A stretch of DNA of 64,000 nt, from the NCBI RefSeq assembly GCF_000147675.1, contig NZ_ADGQ01000071.1:47578-111577 (forward strand), in the 5' to 3' direction. Positions 45,703-53,761 of the stretch are shown in pieces. Under the pieces are notes generated by a model. It ran no database searches and was not told the DNA's origin. It saw only the letters and a program-made list of their open reading frames with translations. The stretch's first letter is position 1, and every line of letters starts with the position of its first letter. The translations under genes were made by a program, and so were the position numbers. Origin of the DNA: Peptostreptococcus stomatis DSM 17678. Lineage in GTDB: Bacteria > Bacillota > Clostridia > Peptostreptococcales > Peptostreptococcaceae.

Positions 45703-45747
45703 TGACCTCCAAAAAATTGAATTTTTAGGTCCAACTTTTTGGGGTCA
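45703..45747. mobile_element. Possible insertion-sequence end pair or MITE-like hairpin
   Basis: TGACCTCCAAAAA and TTTTTGGGGTCA form an imperfect inverted repeat, extended by TTGAA/TCCAA. The words resemble IS3-family ends of the TGAAC-TGACCCC type, yet only about ten bases separate them. It may be a solo remnant in the pdxS-pdxR gap; a plain hairpin is the alternative. Confidence 0.35.
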
Positions 45748-45801
45748 TCTTAAAGTTAGAATTTCAAGTAAGTCTTTTTGTTATAGGGAGGAATAGGAAG
45801 T

Positions 45802-47163
45802 ATGAAAAAATATGAGCTGGTATATAAGGATGTTAAAGATAAGATTATATCCGGCCTATATCCTGAAAATACCAGGTTGCCAAGCAAGAGGGACATGGCC
45901 CATATGATGTGTGTCAGCATTAATACGGTGGAGATTGCCTATGGTAAGTTGGAGGATGAGGCCTATATTGAGTCCATAGAAAGAAGGGGCTACTTTGTTG
46001 CCAAACGTGACTATATGAAAAAATACATGGGTACAATTTCCAGGCCAAAGGCTGAGAAAAAAACATATGAGTACGACTTTTCATATGGGGGAGTTGACGA
46101 CAAGTTTCCCTTTGGTGTATGGAAAAAAATTTCCAGACAGGCTATTGATGATTTGGGCAGGGACCTCTTAAAGAGGGTAGACCCCATGGGGGATATGAGC
46201 CTGAGACAATCTATAGCGACCTATCTCAAGACCTACAGGGGGATAGATACCAGTATGGATAATATCTTAATTTCTGCCAGTACAGAACACCTATTTCAAA
46301 TTCTCTTTTGTATACTTGGTGAGGACAAGGTATATGGGATAGAAGACCCTGGTTTTGAAAGGTGGGGCCAGCTTTTTAAAACCAATAATATAAGCTTTAA
46401 AGCCCTGCCCCTGGATGGCAAGGGTATTAAGGTACAAGCCCTGAGGGAGTCTGGGGTTGACATCCTATGTACAACACCTGCCCACCAGTTTCCAACCGGT
46501 CAGATAATGCCAACTGCCAGGAGGCTTGATATATTAGACTGGGCTAGGCATGAGGCCAGGTGGCTTATAGAAGATGACTATGATGGTGAATTTAGGTATA
46601 GGGGTAAGCCACTTCCAGCCATGAAGAGCATGGATGATATGGATAGGGTTATCTTTATGGGGTCATTTTCCAATACGGTCAGTCCTGCTATGAGGATAAG
46701 CTATATGGTAATGCCCGATAAACTGGTTGACATTTACCATAAAAGAGTTTCATATGCAGCCTGTCCGGTACCTGTCTTGACCCAGAGAAGTCTGGATATT
46801 TTTATCAGGGATGGTTACTTTGTAAGGCACATAAACAGGATGAGGAAAATCTACAAGAGGAAGCTGGACCTTATCAAATCCCTTCTTGCCAATTATGAAT
46901 TTCTAGAAGTTGAAGGGGGAGATACGGGACTCCACCTGGTCATTAGCTGGAACAAGAAATCATGTGGTATGACAGGTGATAGGTTGGTAGACCTGGCAGA
47001 CAAGAAGCTTATAAGGCTGACCAGCCTATCGAAGTACTATATAGGCCAGCCACCTAGGGAGGGACTAGTCTTAGGTTTTGGGTCTATGACTTTAGAAGAT
47101 CTTGAGGAAGGCTTGACAAAACTATTGGGTCTTTTTGCGGATATAAAATTACTTGAAAAATAG
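45802..47163 (+). CDS. pdxR: MocR/PdxR-type regulator (GntR HTH plus aminotransferase-like domain), PLP lysine lost
   Basis: 453 aa. The N-terminal winged helix (residues 1-70) shows LPSKRDMAHMMCVSINTVEIAYGKLEDEAYIESIERRGYFV. The rest is a fold-type I aminotransferase domain with TPAHQFPTGQIMP and EDDYDGEFRY, as in PdxR. The PLP lysine, normally in GTFSK-(S/T)-P-R-GY, is Asn291 here (GSFSNTVSPAMRISY), codon AAT at 46672-46674. It lies opposite pdxS, so it probably controls it in response to PLP, but covalent PLP binding should be lost. The symbol rests on context. Confidence 0.75.
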   Translation: MKKYELVYKDVKDKIISGLYPENTRLPSKRDMAHMMCVSINTVEIAYGKLEDEAYIESIERRGYFVAKRDYMKKYMGTISRPKAEKKTYEYDFSYGGVDDKFPFGVWKKISRQAIDDLGRDLLKRVDPMGDMSLRQSIATYLKTYRGIDTSMDNILISASTEHLFQILFCILGEDKVYGIEDPGFERWGQLFKTNNISFKALPLDGKGIKVQALRESGVDILCTTPAHQFPTGQIMPTARRLDILDWARHEARWLIEDDYDGEFRYRGKPLPAMKSMDDMDRVIFMGSFSNTVSPAMRISYMVMPDKLVDIYHKRVSYAACPVPVLTQRSLDIFIRDGYFVRHINRMRKIYKRKLDLIKSLLANYEFLEVEGGDTGLHLVISWNKKSCGMTGDRLVDLADKKLIRLTSLSKYYIGQPPREGLVLGFGSMTLEDLEEGLTKLLGLFADIKLLEK

Positions 47164-47253
47164 GAGCTCAAGTTTTATAATTTAATTAGAAGATATGTAT
47201 AATTTATTAAGTAGCTTTAAAGAAAATATTAGATAAATATAGGAGGCGTAGAT

Positions 47254-47553
47254 ATGGCAGTAGTAGAGTTAACAGTTTGTCCTTTAGGGACTGGAACAAC
47301 AAGTGCAAGTTCATATGTGGCAGGTGCACAGAAGATATTAAGCGACCAGGATAAGGTTAAGTATTTACTAAACCCAATGGGAACTGTAATGGAAGGCGAC
47401 ATTGATGAAATATTTGCCTTGATCAGAAAGATTCAGGAGGATGTTTTTGACAAGGGAGTAGGAAGAGTATACTCTATTATAAAGGTTGACGATAGAAGGG
47501 ACAAGCAGGCTAGTATGGAACAGAAGTTAGCGTCAGTTAAGGCCAAACTCTAG
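47254..47553 (+). CDS. MTH1187-family thiamine-binding protein
   Basis: 99 aa. VVELTVCPLGTGTTSASSYVAGAQKIL, then YLLNPMGTVMEGDIDEIFALIRKIQEDVF, is the MTH1187/YkoF-like (DUF77) signature. These small ferredoxin-fold proteins bind thiamine-type ligands as oligomers in the cytosol. Single gene with AGGAGG before ATG and a clean terminator after it. Confidence 0.8.
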   Translation: MAVVELTVCPLGTGTTSASSYVAGAQKILSDQDKVKYLLNPMGTVMEGDIDEIFALIRKIQEDVFDKGVGRVYSIIKVDDRRDKQASMEQKLASVKAKL

Positions 47554-47613
47554 TCAAGCTTTAGTTCTGAAAAGGGTCGAATTTACTTAGACAGACAAGT
47601 TTATATTTTTTAG

Positions 47614-47645
47614 GGCAATTAGGCTTATATCCTAATTGCCTTTTT
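47614..47645 (+). terminator. Rho-independent terminator after the MTH1187-family gene
   Basis: Perfect 10-bp stem GGCAATTAGG/CCTAATTGCC and five T. Confidence 0.9.
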
Positions 47646-47766
47646 CGTGAATTACGAGGGCCAATCTTTAGATTTTATTTATTTTTTTGCTAGGTTTAAT
47701 TTAAGCTTTTTATGGTAACATTTTGTCTTGTACTCAAGATCTATCAGAGTACATTTAGGAGGAATA

Positions 47767-48939
47767 ATGGAATTAATAGGATATATAGATGATATAGTTA
47801 AATCGAAACCTTTAAGGTTGGTTTTTAGCAATAAATATGATAAAAATTATGACTACAAGAAGGTTAAAATAAATATGGTGAGGGTCAAGGAAAGAGACTT
47901 TTACCAGGTAGAGAAATTTACTGACAAGCAGGTCTTCCATGAAAATATAGAAGTAGAAGACCTGGCCAAGAGTATTGGAGATATGATGGAAAGGTTCCGT
48001 CAGTTGACAGCTATCTCTGAAGAATATAATTTTGATGTCAGGATATCTAAGAAGGGAAAGGTTTTTTGCTCAAAGCATGCCCAAAAAAATGACCTAAAGA
48101 TAGACAAGAGCCATAATAAAAAGAAAAACTATATCCTTCAAGAGGGGATGGATATACCAGCCTTTGTAGACCTAGGAGTCTTTAACAAGGATGGCAAGAT
48201 AATAAATTCAAAATACGATAAATACAAGCAGATAAATAGGTTTATAGAGATAATAGATGATGAGATAAAGAACCTGGGGGATGAATATAGCCTAGGTGGT
48301 GACAAGGTCTTGAGAATCCTTGACTTTGGCTGTGGTAAATCCTACCTTACATTTGTAGTTTACTATTACTTTGTAGAAATTAAGAAAATGAATGTAGAAA
48401 TTACAGGCCTGGACCTCAAGGAGGATGTAATCGACAAGTGCAACAAGGTTGCCAGTAAGTATGGCTACGATAGGTTGAAGTTTGAGCTAGGTGATATAAA
48501 CGGCTACAAGTTTGAAAACAATGTTGATATAGTAATCAGCCTTCATGCTTGTGATACGGCTACAGACTATGCCCTTTACAATGCCATCAATTGGAAGGCT
48601 AAAATGATATTTTCAGTTCCATGTTGCCAGCATGAGATAAATTCGACTATAAGGGTAGACAAGTTGTCTATAATTACCAGGTATGGGCTGATCCAGGAGA
48701 GGGTAGCTGCCTTGATGACAGACAGCATAAGGGCCAATTTATTGGAGGCAATGGGTTACAAGACACAGTTAATAGAGTTCATAGACTTTGAACATTCTCC
48801 AAAAAATATATTGATTAGGGCAGTAAGGTCCAATATCAGCAAGGATAAAAGAAAAAAATTAATAGATGAGATAGAGGTCTTGAGAGAAGAATTTTCCTTT
48901 GAACAGACCCTATACAATCTTTTAAAGGACAGGTTATAA
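47767..48939 (+). CDS. SAM-dependent methyltransferase
   Basis: 390 aa from ATG 47767, directly after AGGAGGAATA; a longer frame upstream has no support. An N-terminal domain of about 170 residues precedes a Rossmann methyltransferase: motif I ILDFGCGKSYLTFVVYYYF, motif II ITGLDLKEDVI and SLHACDTATDYAL. PCCQHEIN replaces the usual motif IV and places two Cys and a His in the active site, as in TRMT13/METTL-like RNA methyltransferases. An RNA substrate is likely but unproven. It ends 28 bases before dltD. Confidence 0.7.
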   Translation: MELIGYIDDIVKSKPLRLVFSNKYDKNYDYKKVKINMVRVKERDFYQVEKFTDKQVFHENIEVEDLAKSIGDMMERFRQLTAISEEYNFDVRISKKGKVFCSKHAQKNDLKIDKSHNKKKNYILQEGMDIPAFVDLGVFNKDGKIINSKYDKYKQINRFIEIIDDEIKNLGDEYSLGGDKVLRILDFGCGKSYLTFVVYYYFVEIKKMNVEITGLDLKEDVIDKCNKVASKYGYDRLKFELGDINGYKFENNVDIVISLHACDTATDYALYNAINWKAKMIFSVPCCQHEINSTIRVDKLSIITRYGLIQERVAALMTDSIRANLLEAMGYKTQLIEFIDFEHSPKNILIRAVRSNISKDKRKKLIDEIEVLREEFSFEQTLYNLLKDRL

Positions 48940-48967
48940 GAATATATTTAAATAATAGGTGTTAATT

Positions 48968-50194
48968 ATGAAAAAAGTTTGGTATGTAGTACTTGCCTTG
49001 TTAATACCAGTTTTGGTGGCAACAACATGCGTTTTTAGCTTGGACAAGTATCTAGATTATAAAAATAATAAGATGATGGAGGTCAAGGACCTCTATCCCA
49101 TGCTACATGATACAGTTAGTTTGGTCAAGGACAAGGGGGTCTATGCGAACAACTACCTGGCACATGAAGGTGCAATCATGATAATGGGTTCATCAGAGTT
49201 GAGTCACTCTACTAGGCAGCATCCCGACTATTATTTTAATACGGGAAGGACTAAGAACAAGGCGATTACTATAGGTAGGGCCTATACTCAATCACTCCAG
49301 CATGCCACAATAGTTGGGTCACTGGATAATGATATAAAAAATAAAAAGGTAGTCCTACTATTGTCTATGCAGTGGTTTATGGAAAAAGAAGGGGTAACGT
49401 CAGACCATTTTCTTACTAGGTTTTCCCCAGTCCAATTCTACAATTTCATGTCCAATCCAAAGGTTAGTCTTAAAACTAAAAAAGACTATGCGAGGAGGAT
49501 AGCTAGCCTGATGAAGGACCCGGGAGAGTTTAAGCCAGAAGCTATATACGCCAACCTTTATCTGCATGATGATCTTGGTCACAAGACCTTGAAACTACTT
49601 TTTAGTCCATATTATAAGGCTAGAAGGGTTATGGTTAGTATGAAGGACAAGGGTATAACATACAAGGCCCTTAGAAAACTTTATAACAAGGTTGACCAGT
49701 CCCATGATATAGCGGGTAAGATAGACTGGGCTAATGAAAAAAAGTATGCCAAAATAGAGGCTAAAAATAGGGTAGGCAAGAGGATCTACAAGTTGGGTGG
49801 CAGGAATGTTTATGTTGATAAGGGCTACTACAGGGAGTACATGAAGGGCAAGGATGAAGGCTTCAGGGGCTTCTATAGCTATGTTAAGTTGACAGATTCT
49901 AAAGAATATACTGACTTGAAGATATTTTTAGATACCTGCAAGGATATGGGTATAAAACCGACTATAGTCCTAATACCAGGTATGCCGGAGTTTTATGACT
50001 TCGCAGGTATAGGTGTCAAGGACAGGAAGGCTTTCGCCAAGAAGATAAGAGGCATATCAGACAAGTATAATACAAGGTTGATAGACCTGACAGCCAATGA
50101 AAACAAGAGATACTATCTGAGGGATATAATGCACTTAGGAACCCTGGGATGGGCAGACTTGAGTGAGAAAATTTACAAGATATATGAGAGGTAG
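48968..50194 (+). CDS. dltD: D-alanyl-lipoteichoic acid biosynthesis protein DltD
   Basis: 408 aa from ATG 48968, with AGGTG seven bases before. One N-terminal membrane anchor, then an SGNH-like extracellular domain: the nucleophile is in GSSELS and the His/Asp pair in RDIMHLGTLGW. DltD moves D-alanine from DltB or DltX to teichoic acid on the outer face. Here dltD opens the operon, as in C. difficile, rather than closing it as in Bacillus and Staphylococcus. Confidence 0.88.
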   Translation: MKKVWYVVLALLIPVLVATTCVFSLDKYLDYKNNKMMEVKDLYPMLHDTVSLVKDKGVYANNYLAHEGAIMIMGSSELSHSTRQHPDYYFNTGRTKNKAITIGRAYTQSLQHATIVGSLDNDIKNKKVVLLLSMQWFMEKEGVTSDHFLTRFSPVQFYNFMSNPKVSLKTKKDYARRIASLMKDPGEFKPEAIYANLYLHDDLGHKTLKLLFSPYYKARRVMVSMKDKGITYKALRKLYNKVDQSHDIAGKIDWANEKKYAKIEAKNRVGKRIYKLGGRNVYVDKGYYREYMKGKDEGFRGFYSYVKLTDSKEYTDLKIFLDTCKDMGIKPTIVLIPGMPEFYDFAGIGVKDRKAFAKKIRGISDKYNTRLIDLTANENKRYYLRDIMHLGTLGWADLSEKIYKIYER

Positions 50195-50199
50195 ATATT

Positions 50200-50325
50200 A
50201 TGACAGATGAAGCAAAAAAGTATATAAAGATTGCCATAGTTATAAGCCTGGCAATGGTCATATGTATTTTAGTTTTTACCTTTTTACCTTTTAAAGAATT
50301 ACCATTTATATATAATGAGTTTTAG
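50200..50325 (+). CDS. dltX: DltX, small D-alanylation membrane protein
   Basis: 41 aa: MTDEAKKYIK, one hydrophobic helix, then the C-terminal FIYNEF. DltX proteins are single-span and end with FIYN(E/D)F-type residues; the tail was shown in other bacteria to take part in D-alanine relay. It starts six bases after the dltD stop and ends 16 before dltA. AGAGGTAG lies before its ATG. Confidence 0.85.
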   Translation: MTDEAKKYIKIAIVISLAMVICILVFTFLPFKELPFIYNEF

Positions 50326-50341
50326 ATAGTGAGGGATGAAG

Positions 50342-51940
50342 ATGATGAACATAGTCAGTGGTATAAGGCAATATGCTAATAGTGATAGGTTGGCAGTAGT
50401 CTGTGACGATGAAAAATTAAGCTATAAGGACCTGGATAGGTATTCAGATATTATAGGAAATTATATAAGTCAAAAATACGGAGAAAATACTCCGGTTGCT
50501 ATATATGGAAATAAGGATGTCATGATCATAGCTTGTATGATTGGGGCCTTGAAGTCAAAGAGGGCCTATGTGCCCATGGATGTCAGCTTTCCTGAGCAGA
50601 GGGTTTTAGATGTATTAGACAGTGTAAGACCTAATATAGTATTTGACATGTCAGGAAAGAACTTCTTCCGTGACCAGGATGGTCAGGTTAAGGAGGCCTA
50701 CAAGTCTTTTGAAATAATAGATAAGAAAAATTTGATAAATTTAATAGAAGAAAACAAGGTGGGACCTTTGGCAAGTCAAGTCCCTAGTGAAAATTGGGTA
50801 GATGGGGATGAAAATTCATATATCCTATTTACATCTGGGTCTACAGGTAAACCAAAGGGGGTCCAAATCAGTGCCTATAACCTGGATTCTTTTATGAGGT
50901 GGATGAGCCCTATATTGGGTTTGGATGGCCAGGCCAAGGTGGTAATGGACCAGCCAGCCTACTCATTTGACTTGAGTGTGTCCCAGTTGTATCCAGGTCT
51001 GGCAAATGGAGCTACCCTATATTCCTTGTCCAAGGATGTAGTGGCAGACTTTAAGGTCTTATTTGACCATATGAGGAAGTCAGACATGGAAGTTTGGGTT
51101 TCTACACCATCTTTTGTAGGTATGTGTTTGGTAGACAAGGACTTTAACCAGGAAATGTTGCCTAAGTTAAGAAAAATGCTGTATATAGGTGAAGTATTAC
51201 CAGTCGAGGTGGCTAGGAAGCTTAGGGAGAGGTTCCCAAAAGTTGACATAATCAATGGATATGGGCCGACTGAAGCTACAGTAGGTATAAGTCATGTGGT
51301 AATAAATGATGACCATATAGGATCAGGCAAGTCCCTGCCAGTAGGTATACCTATGGAAAACTGTAAGATAAAGATAGTTGACGAAGAAGGCAGGGAGGTA
51401 GAAGAAGGCCAAAAGGGAGAAATAGTAATAATAGGACCATCTGTATCCAAGGGTTACTTTAAGAACGAAGAGAAGACCAAGGAGGTATTTTACCTTGAGT
51501 CTACAGATCCTGGCCTAGAGAGTGGGTCTCCTAAGGACTTGGCTCATTTAAGATTTAGGGCATACAAGACAGGTGACTTGGGCTTTATAGATGAAACAGG
51601 TAACATCAGGTATGCAGGTAGGAAGGACTTCCAGATTAAGCTAAATGGCTACAGGATAGAGATAGAAGATATAGAAAACAACCTTAGGAAGGTTGAAAAT
51701 ATAAGAAATGCAGTAGTCCTACCAGTATATAAGAATGAAAAAATAGCCTACCTGAAGGCAATAGTAGAGCTAGAGGTTGAAAATGACTTGGGTAACCTGA
51801 AAAATGGTATAAGGATCAAGAAAGACTTGGCCAAACTGGTACCAGAATATATGGTTCCTAGGAATGTAACTATAATAGATAAGTTGCCTATGAATACCAA
51901 TGGCAAGATAGATAGAAAAAAATTAGCACAGGAATTGTAA
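50342..51940 (+). CDS. dltA: D-alanine--D-alanyl carrier protein ligase DltA
   Basis: About 532 aa; GAGGG (50331-50335) fits the ATG at 50342 or 50345, not the one at 50336. Adenylation core motifs: LFTSGSTGKPKGV, NGYGPTEATVG, YKTGDLG and the catalytic Lys in NTNGKIDRKKL. It activates D-alanine with ATP and loads it on DltC. It sits between dltX and dltB. Confidence 0.93.
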   Translation: MMNIVSGIRQYANSDRLAVVCDDEKLSYKDLDRYSDIIGNYISQKYGENTPVAIYGNKDVMIIACMIGALKSKRAYVPMDVSFPEQRVLDVLDSVRPNIVFDMSGKNFFRDQDGQVKEAYKSFEIIDKKNLINLIEENKVGPLASQVPSENWVDGDENSYILFTSGSTGKPKGVQISAYNLDSFMRWMSPILGLDGQAKVVMDQPAYSFDLSVSQLYPGLANGATLYSLSKDVVADFKVLFDHMRKSDMEVWVSTPSFVGMCLVDKDFNQEMLPKLRKMLYIGEVLPVEVARKLRERFPKVDIINGYGPTEATVGISHVVINDDHIGSGKSLPVGIPMENCKIKIVDEEGREVEEGQKGEIVIIGPSVSKGYFKNEEKTKEVFYLESTDPGLESGSPKDLAHLRFRAYKTGDLGFIDETGNIRYAGRKDFQIKLNGYRIEIEDIENNLRKVENIRNAVVLPVYKNEKIAYLKAIVELEVENDLGNLKNGIRIKKDLAKLVPEYMVPRNVTIIDKLPMNTNGKIDRKKLAQEL

Positions 51941-51953
51941 GTAGGAGGGGACG

Positions 51954-53114
51954 ATGACATTTTCACAATATGAGAGTTACCTCTATATGTATATACTGCT
52001 CTTGACTATGATACCAGCCATAGGTCTGGGACTAGCCGGTAAGAGGATTAAGTACTATGGTATGGTTGCAACGGCCCTTATGGTATACCTGATAATAGGC
52101 CTGGATATACAATTTAAGTTCCTAGTTGGTTTTATAGTTTGGGAACTGGCCTGTATATACCTCTTCATGTGGTCTAGGAAGAAGGAAAAAAACAAGTGGA
52201 CCTTTAGGCTATTTCTTTTGGCAACAATGATGCCCCTTATAATAAATAAGGTGTCGGCCAAGTTGCCAATAGGAGTTTTAGGTTTTATAGGTATATCATA
52301 CCTTAGTTTTAGGACTATACAGATAATAATTGAAATATATGATGGGGCTATCAAGGAATTAAAATTCTTAGATATGGTTTACTTTATCCTCTTCTTCCCA
52401 AGTTTGAGCTCCGGTCCTATAGACAGGTCCAGGAGATTTGAAGAGGAAATCAACCAGTCAATACCAAGGGGAGAATATGTTAGTAACTATTTGTTGCCAG
52501 GTATTAAAAAGGTCTTTTTAGGGATAATGTACAAGTTTGCCATTGCCAACCTTATACACCTTTACTGGGTCAGCAGGATTAGTCCGGACAAGTCAATTGT
52601 ACCTATAATCCTATATATGTATGCCTATACGCTTTATTTGTTTTTTGATTTTGCGGGTTATAGTTTGATAGCAGTTGGTACCAGTTATATATTTGGGGTT
52701 CATGCACCAGACAACTTCAACAAGCCTTTCTTATCGAAGGATATGAAGGAATTCTGGACCAGGTGGCATATTAGTTTGTCCAGGTGGTTTGGAGACTATA
52801 TCTTCTCCAGGTATGTCCTAAATGCTATGAGGAATAAAAAGTTTAAGAAAAGAGCAACAGCATCCCATGTCGCCCAGATGATAACCATGACTGTAATGGG
52901 ATTTTGGCATGGTCTTACTTGGTATTATATAGCCTATGGTGTCTACCAGGGCTTGATGCTGGTCTTAACTGACGAGTTTACCAAAAAATCCAAAATATAT
53001 AAAAAGTACAAGCAGGAAAAGTGGTTCCAGAGGTTACAGATAGCTATAACATTTAATATAGTATGTTTTGGTATGCTGATATTCTCAGGCTTCCTAAATT
53101 ATTATGTCAAGTAA
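51954..53114 (+). CDS. dltB: D-alanine transferase DltB (MBOAT family)
   Basis: 386 aa with about ten membrane segments. SSGPIDRSRRFEEEI, FWTRWHISLSRWFGDYIF and the catalytic His in MGFWHGLTWYYIAYG are the MBOAT/DltB signatures. It takes D-alanine from DltC-phosphopantetheine and passes it across the membrane. GGAGGGG precedes the ATG. A hairpin AAGGTG/CACCTT immediately follows the gene and may partly separate it from dltC. Confidence 0.93.
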   Translation: MTFSQYESYLYMYILLLTMIPAIGLGLAGKRIKYYGMVATALMVYLIIGLDIQFKFLVGFIVWELACIYLFMWSRKKEKNKWTFRLFLLATMMPLIINKVSAKLPIGVLGFIGISYLSFRTIQIIIEIYDGAIKELKFLDMVYFILFFPSLSSGPIDRSRRFEEEINQSIPRGEYVSNYLLPGIKKVFLGIMYKFAIANLIHLYWVSRISPDKSIVPIILYMYAYTLYLFFDFAGYSLIAVGTSYIFGVHAPDNFNKPFLSKDMKEFWTRWHISLSRWFGDYIFSRYVLNAMRNKKFKKRATASHVAQMITMTVMGFWHGLTWYYIAYGVYQGLMLVLTDEFTKKSKIYKKYKQEKWFQRLQIAITFNIVCFGMLIFSGFLNYYVK

Positions 53115-53284
53115 GGTGATTTTTAAGGATTACCACCTTAAGACACTTCTTTATTTAACCTTTTAAAAGACTTATTCAATGATTATCTATTAATAAAAAG
53201 TTAAGGTTAGGGAGTATAATGAATATATACTGATAATTATTTTATACATAGGTAATTGATTTGATATCTAATATGGAGGTAAAA

Positions 53285-53521
53285 ATGGATATAAGAGAAA
53301 GTGTAATAGAAATATTTGAAGAGGTTTTGGGAAGTGATGAAATTAGAGACAACCAGGACTTGGATATGTTTGAAAATGAGATGTTGGATTCACTTGCAAT
53401 AATAGAAGTATTATTGGGAATAGAAGACAAGTTAAACCTATCTTTACAGCCAACAGACTTGGAAAGAAAGGATATGGCCACAGTAAATAACCTGGTCGAC
53501 TTCCTAAAAGAAAGGATATAA
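53285..53521 (+). CDS. dltC: D-alanyl carrier protein DltC
   Basis: 78 aa from ATG 53285, six bases after GGAGG; the frame has eight further codons upstream. DLDMFENEMLDSLAIIEVL contains the Ser (LDSL) that takes the phosphopantetheine arm. It shuttles D-alanine from DltA to DltB. A 170-base gap separates it from dltB, with a TATAAT at 53215-53220, so it may have its own promoter, giving more carrier than enzyme. Confidence 0.9.
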   Translation: MDIRESVIEIFEEVLGSDEIRDNQDLDMFENEMLDSLAIIEVLLGIEDKLNLSLQPTDLERKDMATVNNLVDFLKERI

Positions 53522-53536
53522 ATAATTAACTATATG

Positions 53537-53569
53537 CAGGGTTCATGTTAAATACATGGGCCCTGTTTT
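53537..53569 (+). terminator. Terminator of the dlt operon
   Basis: A 12-bp stem (arms 53537-53548 and 53554-53565, two G-U pairs), a five-base loop and TTTT. Confidence 0.8.
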
Positions 53570-53660
53570 ATCTATAATAAGGCATTATTATTCAATCTAG
53601 TAAATAAAGTAAAGGGAAAGATGGTTACAATTCAGTAAATTTACTTGTTTAGTAATTTTT

Positions 53661-53689
53661 TTGTGTTAATATATAAAAGAGTATATTAT
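53661..53689 (+). promoter_or_regulatory. Promoter of the L,D-transpeptidase gene
   Basis: TTGTGT (53661-53666), a 17-base spacer and TATTAT (53684-53689). The leader is about 65 bases. Confidence 0.6.
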
Positions 53690-53761
53690 GTAAAAGTATA
53701 TAATCTAATGTTAAATATATATTATGGATTAAGAACATTCTAAGTATGAAAGGAAACAATC

